DNA from: Thermoanaerobaculia bacterium
Lineage (GTDB): Bacteria; Acidobacteriota; Thermoanaerobaculia; Gp7-AA8
Direction of reading: 5' to 3'
Length of the DNA: 7,398 nt
Assembly: GCA_017883215.1 (NCBI GenBank)
Contig: JADGOA010000190.1
Span: 1-7,398 of the forward strand
Shown here: positions 1 through 6,304 of the stretch, one piece after another
Layout: each line of letters opens with the position of its first letter
Position numbering within the stretch: position 1 is the stretch's first letter
The notes under the pieces: generated by a model
What the model was told of the DNA's origin: nothing
Seen by the model: only the letters and a program-made list of their open reading frames with translations
The model's database searches: none
Translations under genes and position numbers: made by a program

Positions 1-1
1 A

Positions 2-1843
2 ATCTACGACGCCGCGACGGAAGTGGCGATTTTGGCGCTCTCGCCCGAGGGGATCGTCACGAGCTTCAATCGGGGCGCCGAGCGGATGCTCGGCCACAGC
101 GCGGCATCGGTCGTCGATCGCGAATCGGCGCTGATTCTCTTCGATGAGCACGAGCTCGACGAGCGCGCGCAGGCACTCTGCTCGGTCTTCGGCCGCAAGT
201 TCGAAGATCTCGACGCGATCCTCGAGTACCCCCGGCAGGGGAGTTACGAGCACCGCGACTGGACGCTCCGCCATCACGACGGCCATACCGTAGTGGTCGA
301 TCTCGTCGTGACCGCGATGCGCGACGCGCTGGGCGCGGTGAGCGGGTTCGTCGCCGTGGCGAAGGACGTGACCGACCGCAAGCGGGCCGAAGAGGCGAGC
401 CGCGAGAGCGAGAAATGGTTCGAGATTCTCAGCGAAGCATCTCCCGTCGGCATCTTCCGCACCGACGTCGACGGCCATTGCCAGTATACGAACTCACGCT
501 GGCAGGAGATCGCCGGGATCTCCCTCAAGGAAAGCCTCGGCACGGGCTGGGCCAACGCCATTCATCCCGATGACGGCGATACCGTCTTCGCGCAATGGTC
601 GCAGTCGATCCGCCGCGGGCTGGAGTCGGAGAGCGAGTATCGCTTCCTCCGGCCGTCAGGGGAAGTGGCGCTGGTTCATTCGCGAACGCGCGCCCTCACC
701 GATGCGAAGGGCAAGAGCACGGGATTCGTCGGCACCGTCGAGGACATCACCGCGGCACGGCGCAGCGAGGAAGAGCTGCGCGCCAGCGAGCAGCGCATGC
801 GCGCCATTCTCGACAACATGCTCGGCAGCCTCATCACCATCGACCAGCGGTCGGTCATCACCAGTCTGAATCGGGCTGCCGAAAAGCTGTTCGGTTACTC
901 GGCCGATGAGCTGGTCGGTAAGAGCCTCACCCTGCTCGTGCCCGACTCGGTGAGTGACAAGCCGGGCTATCTGCGGGAGGCGAGAACGAAGTCGCTCGGC
1001 CACATCACGGAATGGGAAGGTCAGCGCAAGAACGGCACCGTCTTTCCGTTCGAGCTATCGATGTTCGCGTTTCCGACGGCGCGCGGCATGGAGCTCGCCG
1101 GCAGCATCCGCGACATCTCCGACCGTCGTGCGGCCGAACGGGCCAAGAAGGAATTCATCTCGACGGTCAGCCACGAGTTGCGAACACCCCTGACCTCGAT
1201 CCGCGGGTCTCTTCGGCTTCTGACCTCCGGTGTGATGGGCGAGCTCAATCCCGAAGTGCGCCGGATGGCAGAAGTCGCGGAAAGGAACAGCAATCGGCTG
1301 CTGTCACTGATCAACGACCTGCTCGACCTGGAGCGCATCGAAGGGGGCCGGATGACCATGGAGATCGGCGACGTGCCGCTGGAGTCGGTGTTGCGGAGGT
1401 CGGTCGAGACCGTCTCGGCGTTCGCGCTGCAGGAGAAGGTGGAAATTCGCGTCGCAGCCACCCGGGAACACGTCCGCGCCGACGAGTACCGCCTGGCCCA
1501 GGTGGTGGTGAACCTACTCTCGAACGCCGTCAAGTTCTCCCCGCCGGGAAGCGTCGTCGACGTCACGGCGGAGGCGCGCGGAGACGACGTCGAGGTGCGC
1601 GTGATCGACCACGGGAGAGGCGTTCCGGCCAGTGCGCGCGAAGTGATCTTCGAGCGGTTTCGTCAGGCCGACGCCTCCGATTCGAAGGCCAAGGGGGGTG
1701 CCGGACTCGGTCTGGCCATTTCCAAAGCCATCGTCGAACAACATGGCGGTACTATCGGCGTCGACAGCGAGGAAGGGCGCGGCAGCACCTTCTGGTTCCG
1801 CGTGCCGCGCGTGATCCACGACGATGAAGGTTCTGCTGGTTGA
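2..1843 (+). CDS. Multi-PAS sensor histidine kinase (5' end outside window)
   Basis: Sensor kinase that autophosphorylates on histidine and passes the phosphate to a receiver. The frame is open to the left edge, and the residues before the first GTG (base 23) already read as PAS sequence (IYDAATEVAILAL), so that GTG is not the true start. Counting from it: PAS 1 about residues 1-117, PAS 2 about 131-245, PAS 3 about 256-370, each ending in a PAC-like D-[IV]-[ST]-type segment. The HisKA H-box is SHELRTPL with phospho-acceptor His384. The HATPase_c domain shows the N box (N497, N501), G1 (DHGRG, 529-533), F box (FERF, 543-546) and G2 (GAGLGL, 559-564). All catalytic boxes are intact. No membrane segment is visible in this part, so the sensing is probably cytosolic, unless the missing N-terminus spans the membrane. 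There is no fused receiver; the partner is the overlapping downstream gene (20-base overlap). The signal sensed cannot be told. Confidence 0.95.
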   Translation: MYDAATEVAILALSPEGIVTSFNRGAERMLGHSAASVVDRESALILFDEHELDERAQALCSVFGRKFEDLDAILEYPRQGSYEHRDWTLRHHDGHTVVVDLVVTAMRDALGAVSGFVAVAKDVTDRKRAEEASRESEKWFEILSEASPVGIFRTDVDGHCQYTNSRWQEIAGISLKESLGTGWANAIHPDDGDTVFAQWSQSIRRGLESESEYRFLRPSGEVALVHSRTRALTDAKGKSTGFVGTVEDITAARRSEEELRASEQRMRAILDNMLGSLITIDQRSVITSLNRAAEKLFGYSADELVGKSLTLLVPDSVSDKPGYLREARTKSLGHITEWEGQRKNGTVFPFELSMFAFPTARGMELAGSIRDISDRRAAERAKKEFISTVSHELRTPLTSIRGSLRLLTSGVMGELNPEVRRMAEVAERNSNRLLSLINDLLDLERIEGGRMTMEIGDVPLESVLRRSVETVSAFALQEKVEIRVAATREHVRADEYRLAQVVVNLLSNAVKFSPPGSVVDVTAEARGDDVEVRVIDHGRGVPASAREVIFERFRQADASDSKAKGGAGLGLAISKAIVEQHGGTIGVDSEEGRGSTFWFRVPRVIHDDEGSAG

Positions 1844-2189
1844 CGACGAAGAGGATGTCCGCGAGATCGCGCGCCTGAGCCTGGGGCGAGTGGGGGGCAT
1901 GGACGTCTGCGAAGCGTCCAACGGGCCGGAGGCACTGCGGCGCGCCGAGGAAGAGAAGCCCGATTTCATTCTCCTGGACATGATGATGCCGGGCATGGAC
2001 GGCCCGGCCACGCTGCAGGCTCTCCGCGCCAATCCCAGTACGGCCTCGATCCCGATCGTTTTCCTGACCGCGAAAGCGCTCCCCTCCGAAGTGGAACGGC
2101 TGCACCAGCTCGGCGCTGCCGGCGTGATCACCAAGCCGTTCGATCCGATGACGCTCGCACGGGAAGTGCGGAGGGTCCTTGGCCAGTGA
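1824..2189 (+). CDS. Stand-alone CheY-like receiver (response regulator)
   Basis: A 121-residue single-domain response regulator with no output domain. The acidic pair D7/D8, phospho-acceptor D52 (in LLDMMMPGMDG), switch residue T82 and K104 of the KPF motif are all present, so it should be phosphorylatable. The ATG at 1824 puts residue 1 directly before the beta-1 strand (KVLLVDDE), so no better start exists. It overlaps the end of the kinase gene by 20 bases and the start of the cyclase gene by 11 bases, which implies one transcript and translational coupling. No clear Shine-Dalgarno precedes it, which fits re-initiation by ribosomes leaving the kinase frame. Inference: it is a shuttle that takes phosphate from kinase His384 and hands it to the Hpt domain of the next protein, like Spo0F-type relays. 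Direct protein-protein signalling as in CheY is the alternative. Confidence 0.95.
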   Translation: MKVLLVDDEEDVREIARLSLGRVGGMDVCEASNGPEALRRAEEEKPDFILLDMMMPGMDGPATLQALRANPSTASIPIVFLTAKALPSEVERLHQLGAAGVITKPFDPMTLAREVRRVLGQ

Positions 2190-3819
2190 CGACACCGCCT
2201 CCGCCCTCGACGAGCTGCGCGAGAAGTTCATCCGCAATTCGGCGGGGCGTCTGGAAGACCTGTCGGCGCTGATCCAGCTCATCGCCTCCAGTCCGGCGGA
2301 CGCAGGCGCTCTCGACGAGATCATGCGGAAGCTTCACGGCCTGGCCGGCATCGGGGCGACCTTCGGGTTCGCCGACGTCACGTCCATCGCCCGTCATGCC
2401 GAGCTACAGTGCCAGCAGGCGTTGTCTGAAAGCCGCGCCGCTTCCTCCGTGTTGATCGAGACGCTGCGCGAAACGGTGGATGCGCTCCGCGCCAACCTGG
2501 CGCGCGGCGGCGCCCCCCTCGCGCAAGTGAGCCTGGCGTCGGCGGCGCGCCACGTGGAGGTGGACGTCGTTCTCCTCGAGGACGATCCGATCGCGTACAC
2601 AATTGTCAGCCGGGTCCTGGAAAAACAGGGCTGTCGAATCCGCGGCGCACACACCAGGAGCCACGCCATTCGGCTCATCGACGAGAAGATGCCCGACGTG
2701 CTCGTCAGCGACGTGCTCCTCCCCGACGGCAGCGGCTACGACGTCGTCGACCACCTGCGGCACAAGTCCGGGGGCGACGTGCCGCCGGTGATCATCACCA
2801 GCGGCGTGCAGGGATTTCTCGATCGAGTGGAAGCGGTCCATCGCGGTGCCGATGCCTTCTTCGAGAAGCCGCTCGATTTCCCGGCGTTCGTCCGCACGCT
2901 GGAGAATCTGCTGGAACGGACTCGGGAGAGGACGCCGCGCGTCCTGCACGTGACCACCGCCGATGACGACACGGAGTTCGTCGAGACTGTCTTTGAATCG
3001 GCGGGATACAGCCTCCGGATCTCGCGCGATGCCCGCCGCTTCGACGCGGAGCTCGCGAATTTCCGGCCGGACCTCGTCCTCCTCTCGGCCGACCTGGAAG
3101 GGACCTCCCCCTTCGACCTCACACGCTGGGTACGCCAGAAGCGGGAGCTGACCACGTTGCCGGTGATCATCATCGGCGGCAGCGGTGACGCGGAGATGCG
3201 CATGGCCTGCGTTCGTTCCGGAGCCGACGACTGGCTGCCGCTGCCGCTGCATCCCGGCCTTCTGCTGGCCACGGCGGCGGCTCGGCTGGAGCGCGCCCGC
3301 TACGTTCAGAACCTGCTCGAGCACGACGGCCTCACGGGACTGCTCACGCACAGTGCCTTCATGCGCCAGCTTCAGAGGCTCTGGTACGAACACGAGCGCG
3401 ACGCCCATCGCCGGCCCTCGCTGATCCTGATCGACGTCGATCATTTCAAGCGCGTCAACGACACCTACGGTCATCCCGTCGGGGACCGGGTGCTTGCTAC
3501 CCTGGGGACCGTTCTGCGCAAGAACCTGCGCCGCTCCGACACAATCGCCCGCTACGGCGGGGAAGAGTTCGCCGTGCTGCTCGCCGATCTGGCCTCCTCC
3601 GACGCCCTCCGCCTCATCGATCGCATCCGCGGCGACTTCGCCGAGGTCGCGCATGCCGATGAAGCCGGACACCGTTTCACGATCACGTTCAGCGCAGGGG
3701 TTGCTGCGATCCCCTCCACCGCGACGGAGTTCGAAACGTGGACGGCCGCCGCCGATCGCGCGCTGTATGTGGCCAAGAGCGAAGGCCGCAACCGGGTCGC
3801 GCTGGCGAGCGACGAGTAG
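2179..3819 (+). CDS. Hpt-REC-pseudoREC-GGDEF diguanylate cyclase (PleD-like)
   Basis: Makes c-di-GMP from two GTP. The TTG start at 2179 is chosen because it begins just before the Hpt helix, with GGAGGG at 2170-2175 upstream (short spacing), and it overlaps the receiver gene by 11 bases. Hpt is about residues 8-110 with His53 in HGLAGIGATFGF; the usual Lys of HxxKG is Ala56, a variant I recall in this Hpt group. REC1 is about 128-248 with E134/D135/D136, phospho-acceptor D178, T207 and K230, all intact. REC2 is about 253-370 and degenerate: S303 replaces the phospho-acceptor Asp, G333 the Thr, and L355 the Lys. GGDEF is about 380-546 with metal ligand D419, guanine-contact residues N427/D436, active GGEEF at 460-464, and an RxxD inhibitory site (R451, D454) five residues ahead. 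REC-pseudoREC-GGDEF is the Caulobacter PleD layout; the extra N-terminal Hpt lets it receive phosphate from a receiver. It should be enzymatically active and product-inhibited. Confidence 0.94.
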   Translation: MASDDTASALDELREKFIRNSAGRLEDLSALIQLIASSPADAGALDEIMRKLHGLAGIGATFGFADVTSIARHAELQCQQALSESRAASSVLIETLRETVDALRANLARGGAPLAQVSLASAARHVEVDVVLLEDDPIAYTIVSRVLEKQGCRIRGAHTRSHAIRLIDEKMPDVLVSDVLLPDGSGYDVVDHLRHKSGGDVPPVIITSGVQGFLDRVEAVHRGADAFFEKPLDFPAFVRTLENLLERTRERTPRVLHVTTADDDTEFVETVFESAGYSLRISRDARRFDAELANFRPDLVLLSADLEGTSPFDLTRWVRQKRELTTLPVIIIGGSGDAEMRMACVRSGADDWLPLPLHPGLLLATAAARLERARYVQNLLEHDGLTGLLTHSAFMRQLQRLWYEHERDAHRRPSLILIDVDHFKRVNDTYGHPVGDRVLATLGTVLRKNLRRSDTIARYGGEEFAVLLADLASSDALRLIDRIRGDFAEVAHADEAGHRFTITFSAGVAAIPSTATEFETWTAAADRALYVAKSEGRNRVALASDE

Positions 3820-3870
3820 CGATTGTCGGCGTGCAGGCGGTTCATCCCGAGCCGGCGAACGGCCAGGGGA

Positions 3871-3958
3871 CCTGTAGGGACGCGCAGCAGCGCGTCCGCA
3901 ACTCTCGTCGGCCCTCCCCCCACCGGGTTGCGGGCGCGCTGCTGCGCGCCCCTACAGG
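3871..3958. repeat. REP/BIME-like inverted repeat with hairpin in each arm
   Basis: The left arm at 3871-3902 and right arm at 3927-3958 are reverse complements over 32 bases with 30 matches, separated by 24 bases. Each arm also folds alone: 3878-3885 pairs with 3890-3897 (8 bp, loop AGCA), and 3932-3939 pairs with 3944-3951 (8 bp, loop TGCT). The two mismatches between arms sit opposite each other in the arm hairpin (A3880-T3895 against G3934-C3949), so pairing is kept in both. It lies 51 bases after the cyclase stop. The form suggests a dispersed palindromic repeat of the REP or small MITE type starting with CCTGTAGGG; it could also stop transcription or protect the 3' end of the operon mRNA. 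No T-run follows, so it is not a standard intrinsic terminator. Confidence 0.8.
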
Positions 3959-4064
3959 ATGGCAGGCTTGGCTCGTGTCATCAGAAGCACCACAATCGCG
4001 CAGGCGTGCTCGGCTCCGCACTCCGCACAAAGCCGCGCGGATCGCCACGAAACAGTCATAATCG

Positions 4065-4093
4065 TGAAACCAAACTGTTGCATCAGCGTCTAA
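4065..4093 (+). promoter_or_regulatory. Probable ECF-sigma promoter
   Basis: A -35-like TGAAACC at 4065-4071 and a -10-like CGTCTAA at 4087-4093. The core AAC (4068-4070) and CGTC (4087-4090) are 16 bases apart, the classic AAC-N16/17-CGTC signature of extracytoplasmic-function sigma factors. Expected transcription would begin near 4099-4101, leaving a leader of only about 6-8 bases before the TTG start at 4107. The downstream gene encodes an exported envelope protein, which fits ECF control. The sigma factor itself is not in the window. The call rests on motif match and spacing only. Confidence 0.5.
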
Positions 4094-4106
4094 TAGCCAG
4101 GCCACC

Positions 4107-4949
4107 TTGAGAACAGCTCCGCTCTTCGTTGCTGCGGTCCTCGTGACCGCGCCGCTGTTCGCCGCTCAGCGGCCGCTCATCGTCACGTCGCAGGACCGCT
4201 CGTTGCTGACGATCGACGACTGCGCCCATTTCTACACGCTGACGAGCAGCTCGCTTCCTGCGCAGGCGCAGGCGGAAGAGCAACGAGCCGTCCCGCTGGC
4301 CGGCATCGACGTTCTTCACGTGCGCGCCAGCGACGAAGGGGGGGTGTCGATCCGCGGCTGGGACCGCCCGGTTGCACGCCTGACCGTCTGCAAGTACGCG
4401 GTTGCTCTGACGCAGATGGACGCTGAGCGAACGCTTCGCAGCGTCGCCGTCACAGTGCATAGCGGCGACATCCGGCCGCGCGGCCCGGAGGTCGACGCGA
4501 CACGCACGTGGTGGGTTCATCTGATCCTGCGCGTTCCGCGGAACGCCGCGATCGATGTCGCGTCCGCGAACGGCGGGATCGCCATCCGAAACATGGCCGG
4601 CCGGGTGACGGCGCGGGCGACGAACGGCGGCATCTCCCTCGCCTCCTGCGAAGGAACGAGTCGAATTTCGACGGAGAACGGCGGGATCTCGCTGGAAAAC
4701 ATCACCGGCCATACCGAGGCCACGACGCTGAACGGCCCCATCTCGATCAAGTTGCAGAGTGGCAGCAGCCGGCCGACGATTGAAGCGCGGACCGACGATG
4801 CGAACGAAATCCGCTGCCGCGCCAAAATCTGCATGGACGCGCAGCCGACGCACAGCGGAGGGGCGAACTTCCTGCGCATTGCCGGCGCCCTTCCGATCGT
4901 CCGGCTCTCGACGGGAAACGCTCCAATTCTGATCGACCAAGTGCGATGA
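4107..4949 (+). CDS. Exported DUF4097-like beta-repeat (putative adhesin-type) protein
   Basis: A 280-residue protein with an N-terminal signal peptide: M-R then a hydrophobic core (about residues 4-18), with likely cleavage after LFAA near residue 20. The TTG at 4107 is chosen because it is the only start giving this signal peptide; an in-frame stop lies at 4065-4067. The C-terminal half holds NGGI, NGGI, NGGI and NGPI turns at residues 155, 173, 191 and 209, exactly 18 residues apart, as expected for one turn each of a parallel beta-helix or stacked beta-sheet of the DUF4097 (DUF4098-type putative adhesin) family. Such proteins are often annotated as adhesins, but their molecular role is mostly unknown. 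Cys residues at 39, 95, 181, 237 and 242 could form disulfides outside the cytosol. It probably sits in the periplasm or on the envelope. No clear Shine-Dalgarno is visible, and the leader predicted from the upstream promoter is very short. The DedA gene follows 10 bases later, perhaps in the same transcript. Confidence 0.82.
   Translation: MRTAPLFVAAVLVTAPLFAAQRPLIVTSQDRSLLTIDDCAHFYTLTSSSLPAQAQAEEQRAVPLAGIDVLHVRASDEGGVSIRGWDRPVARLTVCKYAVALTQMDAERTLRSVAVTVHSGDIRPRGPEVDATRTWWVHLILRVPRNAAIDVASANGGIAIRNMAGRVTARATNGGISLASCEGTSRISTENGGISLENITGHTEATTLNGPISIKLQSGSSRPTIEARTDDANEIRCRAKICMDAQPTHSGGANFLRIAGALPIVRLSTGNAPILIDQVR
4569..4742 (+). repeat. 54-base periodic coding repeat (four NGG/NGP units)
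   Basis: Within the DUF4097-like gene the string AACGGC recurs at 4569, 4623, 4677 and 4731, always 54 bases apart and in frame. The units share the N-G-[GP]-I-[AS]-[IL] core but have diverged elsewhere, so this is an old structural protein repeat, not a recent DNA duplication. Confidence 0.75.
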
Positions 4950-4959
4950 TCTCGCGCCT

Positions 4960-5898
4960 GTGAACCGGCTGATCGCGCTCGTCCTCCGCCACGGCGTCCC
5001 ACTCGTCACGCTGAACGTCTTTCTCGAACAGATCGGCGCGCCTATTCCGGCCATCCCGACTCTCATCGTCGCCGGCACGCTGACACGCACCGGCCGGCTG
5101 TCATCGACTCAGGTGATGATCGGTGCGGTGTTGGCGTCGCTCGCCGCCGACTGGATCTGGTTCGCCCTCGGCAGGCACTACGGGTACCGGGTCCTACGCC
5201 AGCTCTGCCGGATCTCACTCTCACCCGACTCGTGCGTCCGCCAGACCGAGAGCAGCTTCGAGCGCTGGGGAATGAAGTCGCTCCTGATCGCCAAGTTCAT
5301 CCCGGGTTTTTCCACTGTCGCTCCGCCTCTTGCAGGCGCCACCCGGCGCGGGACCGTGGAGTTCCTCATCTACGACGCCGGCGGGGCGATCCTCTGGGCA
5401 GGCTCGGCAGTCGCTGCCGGCCGCCTCTTCCATCGCGCCATCGCCGTCGTGCTGGCCAAGCTAGAAACCCTCGGATGGTGGTCTGTCGTCTTCGCCGCCT
5501 CCGCGCTCCTGATGGTCATCGTCGTCAAGTGGTGGCAGCGCATACGGTTTTTCGAGCAGCTGCGAGTGGCACGCATCTCACCGGCCGACCTCCACGCCAT
5601 GCTCGAGCGCGGCGACTCGCCGGTCATCGTTGACGCGCGGAGCAGGCTGGCGCGCGAGCGCGACCCACGGCGCATCCCGACGGCGCTCCTGACCGAGCTC
5701 GATGAGCTCGATCGCGATCTCGGCCACCTCCCGCCTTACAAAGAGATCGTCCTCTACTGCATTTGACCCAACGAAGCGTCGGCGGCCCGTGTGGCTCGCA
5801 GGTTGATGGACAAAGGCTTCACCTCCGTCCGCCCTCTCGCAGGCGGCCTCGACGCCTGGATCGATGCGGGATACCCCGTCGAAGCGAGTAGCGAGTAG
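4960..5898 (+). CDS. DedA membrane protein-rhodanese fusion with in-frame TGA at 5764-5766 (selenocysteine or nonsense)
   Basis: The N-terminal DedA (SNARE-associated/VTT) domain, residues 1-195, has the family marks FLEQIGAPIP (E23), ADWIWFALGRHYG (D64, R72) and KFIPGFSTVAPPLAGA (112-127), plus several membrane spans. DedA proteins are linked to lipid flipping and membrane homeostasis. A cytosolic rhodanese (sulfurtransferase) domain follows from about residue 204: VIVDARSR, then the active-site strand EIVLYC with Cys267. Codon 269 is TGA. Read through, the frame continues PNEASAARVARR, DKGFTSVRPLAGGLDAW and GYPVE to a TAG at 5896-5898 (312 residues), which is normal rhodanese sequence. Related fusions, as I recall them, read Y-C-x-C-P-N-E-A here, so TGA replaces the second Cys codon. 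A naive call would stop at 5766, cutting the domain one residue after the nucleophile. The GTG start at 4960 matches the usual DedA N-terminus; no Shine-Dalgarno is clear. The DedA part should be functional either way. Selenoprotein, recent pseudogenisation and base error are all open. Confidence 0.85.
5764..5820 (+). promoter_or_regulatory. Candidate bacterial SECIS element after the in-frame TGA
   Basis: Starting 15 bases after the TGA, bases 5782-5787 pair with 5793-5799: C5787-G5793, C5786-G5794, G5785-C5795, G5784-U5796 wobble, C5797 bulged, then C5783-G5798 and G5782-C5799. The apical loop CGUGU (5788-5792) has G in its second position and begins 21 bases after the TGA, within the roughly 16-37 base range I recall for bacterial SECIS hairpins. 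An outer helix GAAGC (5773-5777) with GCTTC (5816-5820) could close a larger fold. GC-rich DNA forms such hairpins by chance, so this is suggestive only. Confidence 0.3.
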
Positions 5899-6247
5899 GG
5901 GGAGCTGGCCATTTCGACGCCGCGAAACCCCGAAGGGGCATACGCGCTCACTTAACGACGCCGGCTCGGGAAAAGAACAGCGCGTGCCCGGTCCCGTCGC
6001 CCCGTGCTCCCAATCGAACCGCCGCACTGAACCGATCCGCACGGGGGCGAGGGGATGAAGGGGAGTGGGGTCGTGACGAAGGGCGAAAAACACGGAAATC
6101 ACAAAGAAGCGAGCAGGTTTTTCGGTACCCCACTCCCCTTGCATCCCCTCGCCCCGCGAACGTTCGTACAGCGTGGTTGAGCGTGTCCCGCTGCGGGGCG
6201 AGGGGACCGAGCTCGTGACTCTCCCCCACTCGCCACTCGCTACTCGC
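5884..6247. repeat. Composite nested inverted repeat: outer arms
   Basis: The outer left arm carries two 7-base units GCGAGTA (5884-5897) followed by GGGGGAG (5898-5904). The right arm is the reverse: CTCCCCC (6221-6227) then three related units through 6247. Bases 5884-5896 and 6235-6247 are perfect 13-base reverse complements; the right arm has one extra unit. The left arm overlaps the last codons of the rhodanese gene and supplies its TAG stop. The arms bracket the inner inverted repeat at 6044-6155. No open reading frame with protein character lies between them. It looks like a non-coding repeat island or MITE-like element. Confidence 0.6.
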
Positions 6248-6304
6248 TGGTTTTTCGGCACTCCGCATGCAACTGACGGCACAATGGAGGATGGGGCGAG
6301 GTAG
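5899..6304. other. 406-base non-coding region
   Basis: Between the rhodanese stop and the metallophosphoesterase start I see no credible gene on either strand; the open frames here are made from the repeats. The region holds the nested inverted repeats, a short CCCC-GAA-GGGG hairpin at 5928-5938, and the 10-base palindrome CGAACGTTCG at 6157-6166. The ribosome-binding region of the next gene is at its right end (GGAGG at 6286-6290, GAGG at 6298-6301). I could not identify a confident sigma-70 promoter. Confidence 0.7.
6044..6155. repeat. Inner inverted repeat, 28/29-base arms, with third half-copy
   Basis: The left arm 6044-6071 is the reverse complement of 6127-6155 except for one extra base in the right arm, with a 55-base A-rich centre (6072-6126). 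The G-rich core GGGGCGAGGGGA recurs in the left arm (6044-6055) and again at 6195-6206, also inverted relative to the right arm. GGTTTTTCGG occurs as a direct repeat at 6116-6125 and 6249-6258. An RNA from either strand could form a long near-perfect hairpin. Confidence 0.7.

Noticed and set aside
23..25. GTG at 23 as the kinase start
   Set aside because: The frame is open to base 2 and the preceding residues fit the PAS domain, so the gene starts outside the window.
1012..1827. Plus-strand open frame (271 codons) in another frame of the kinase
   Set aside because: The kinase frame carries all HisKA and HATPase boxes here; the alternative is Arg-rich with no family resemblance.
2404..3672. 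Long minus-strand open frame (422 codons) across the cyclase gene
   Set aside because: It mirrors the GC-rich cyclase codons, has no recognisable domain, and the + strand gene has four clear domains over the same bases.
3878..3951. Standard intrinsic terminator after the cyclase
   Set aside because: The hairpins are strong but no T-run follows either arm; I list it as a repeat instead.
3823..4110. Small plus-strand open frames after the cyclase
   Set aside because: They run through the palindromic repeat and the promoter, and their translations are low-complexity Arg/Pro/Ala.
4083..5090. Minus-strand open frame (335 codons) opposite the DUF4097-like and DedA genes
   Set aside because: It crosses two convincing + strand genes and an intergenic promoter, is rich in Arg/Ala/Gly shadow composition, and shows no motif.
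5740..5790. Frameshift as the explanation of the early stop
   Set aside because: The frame before and after the TGA is the same and both sides read as rhodanese, so no insertion or deletion is needed.
5767..5898. Rhodanese C-terminal piece as a separate small gene
   Set aside because: No start codon or ribosome site lies at its beginning; it continues the same frame and completes the same domain as the sequence before the TGA.
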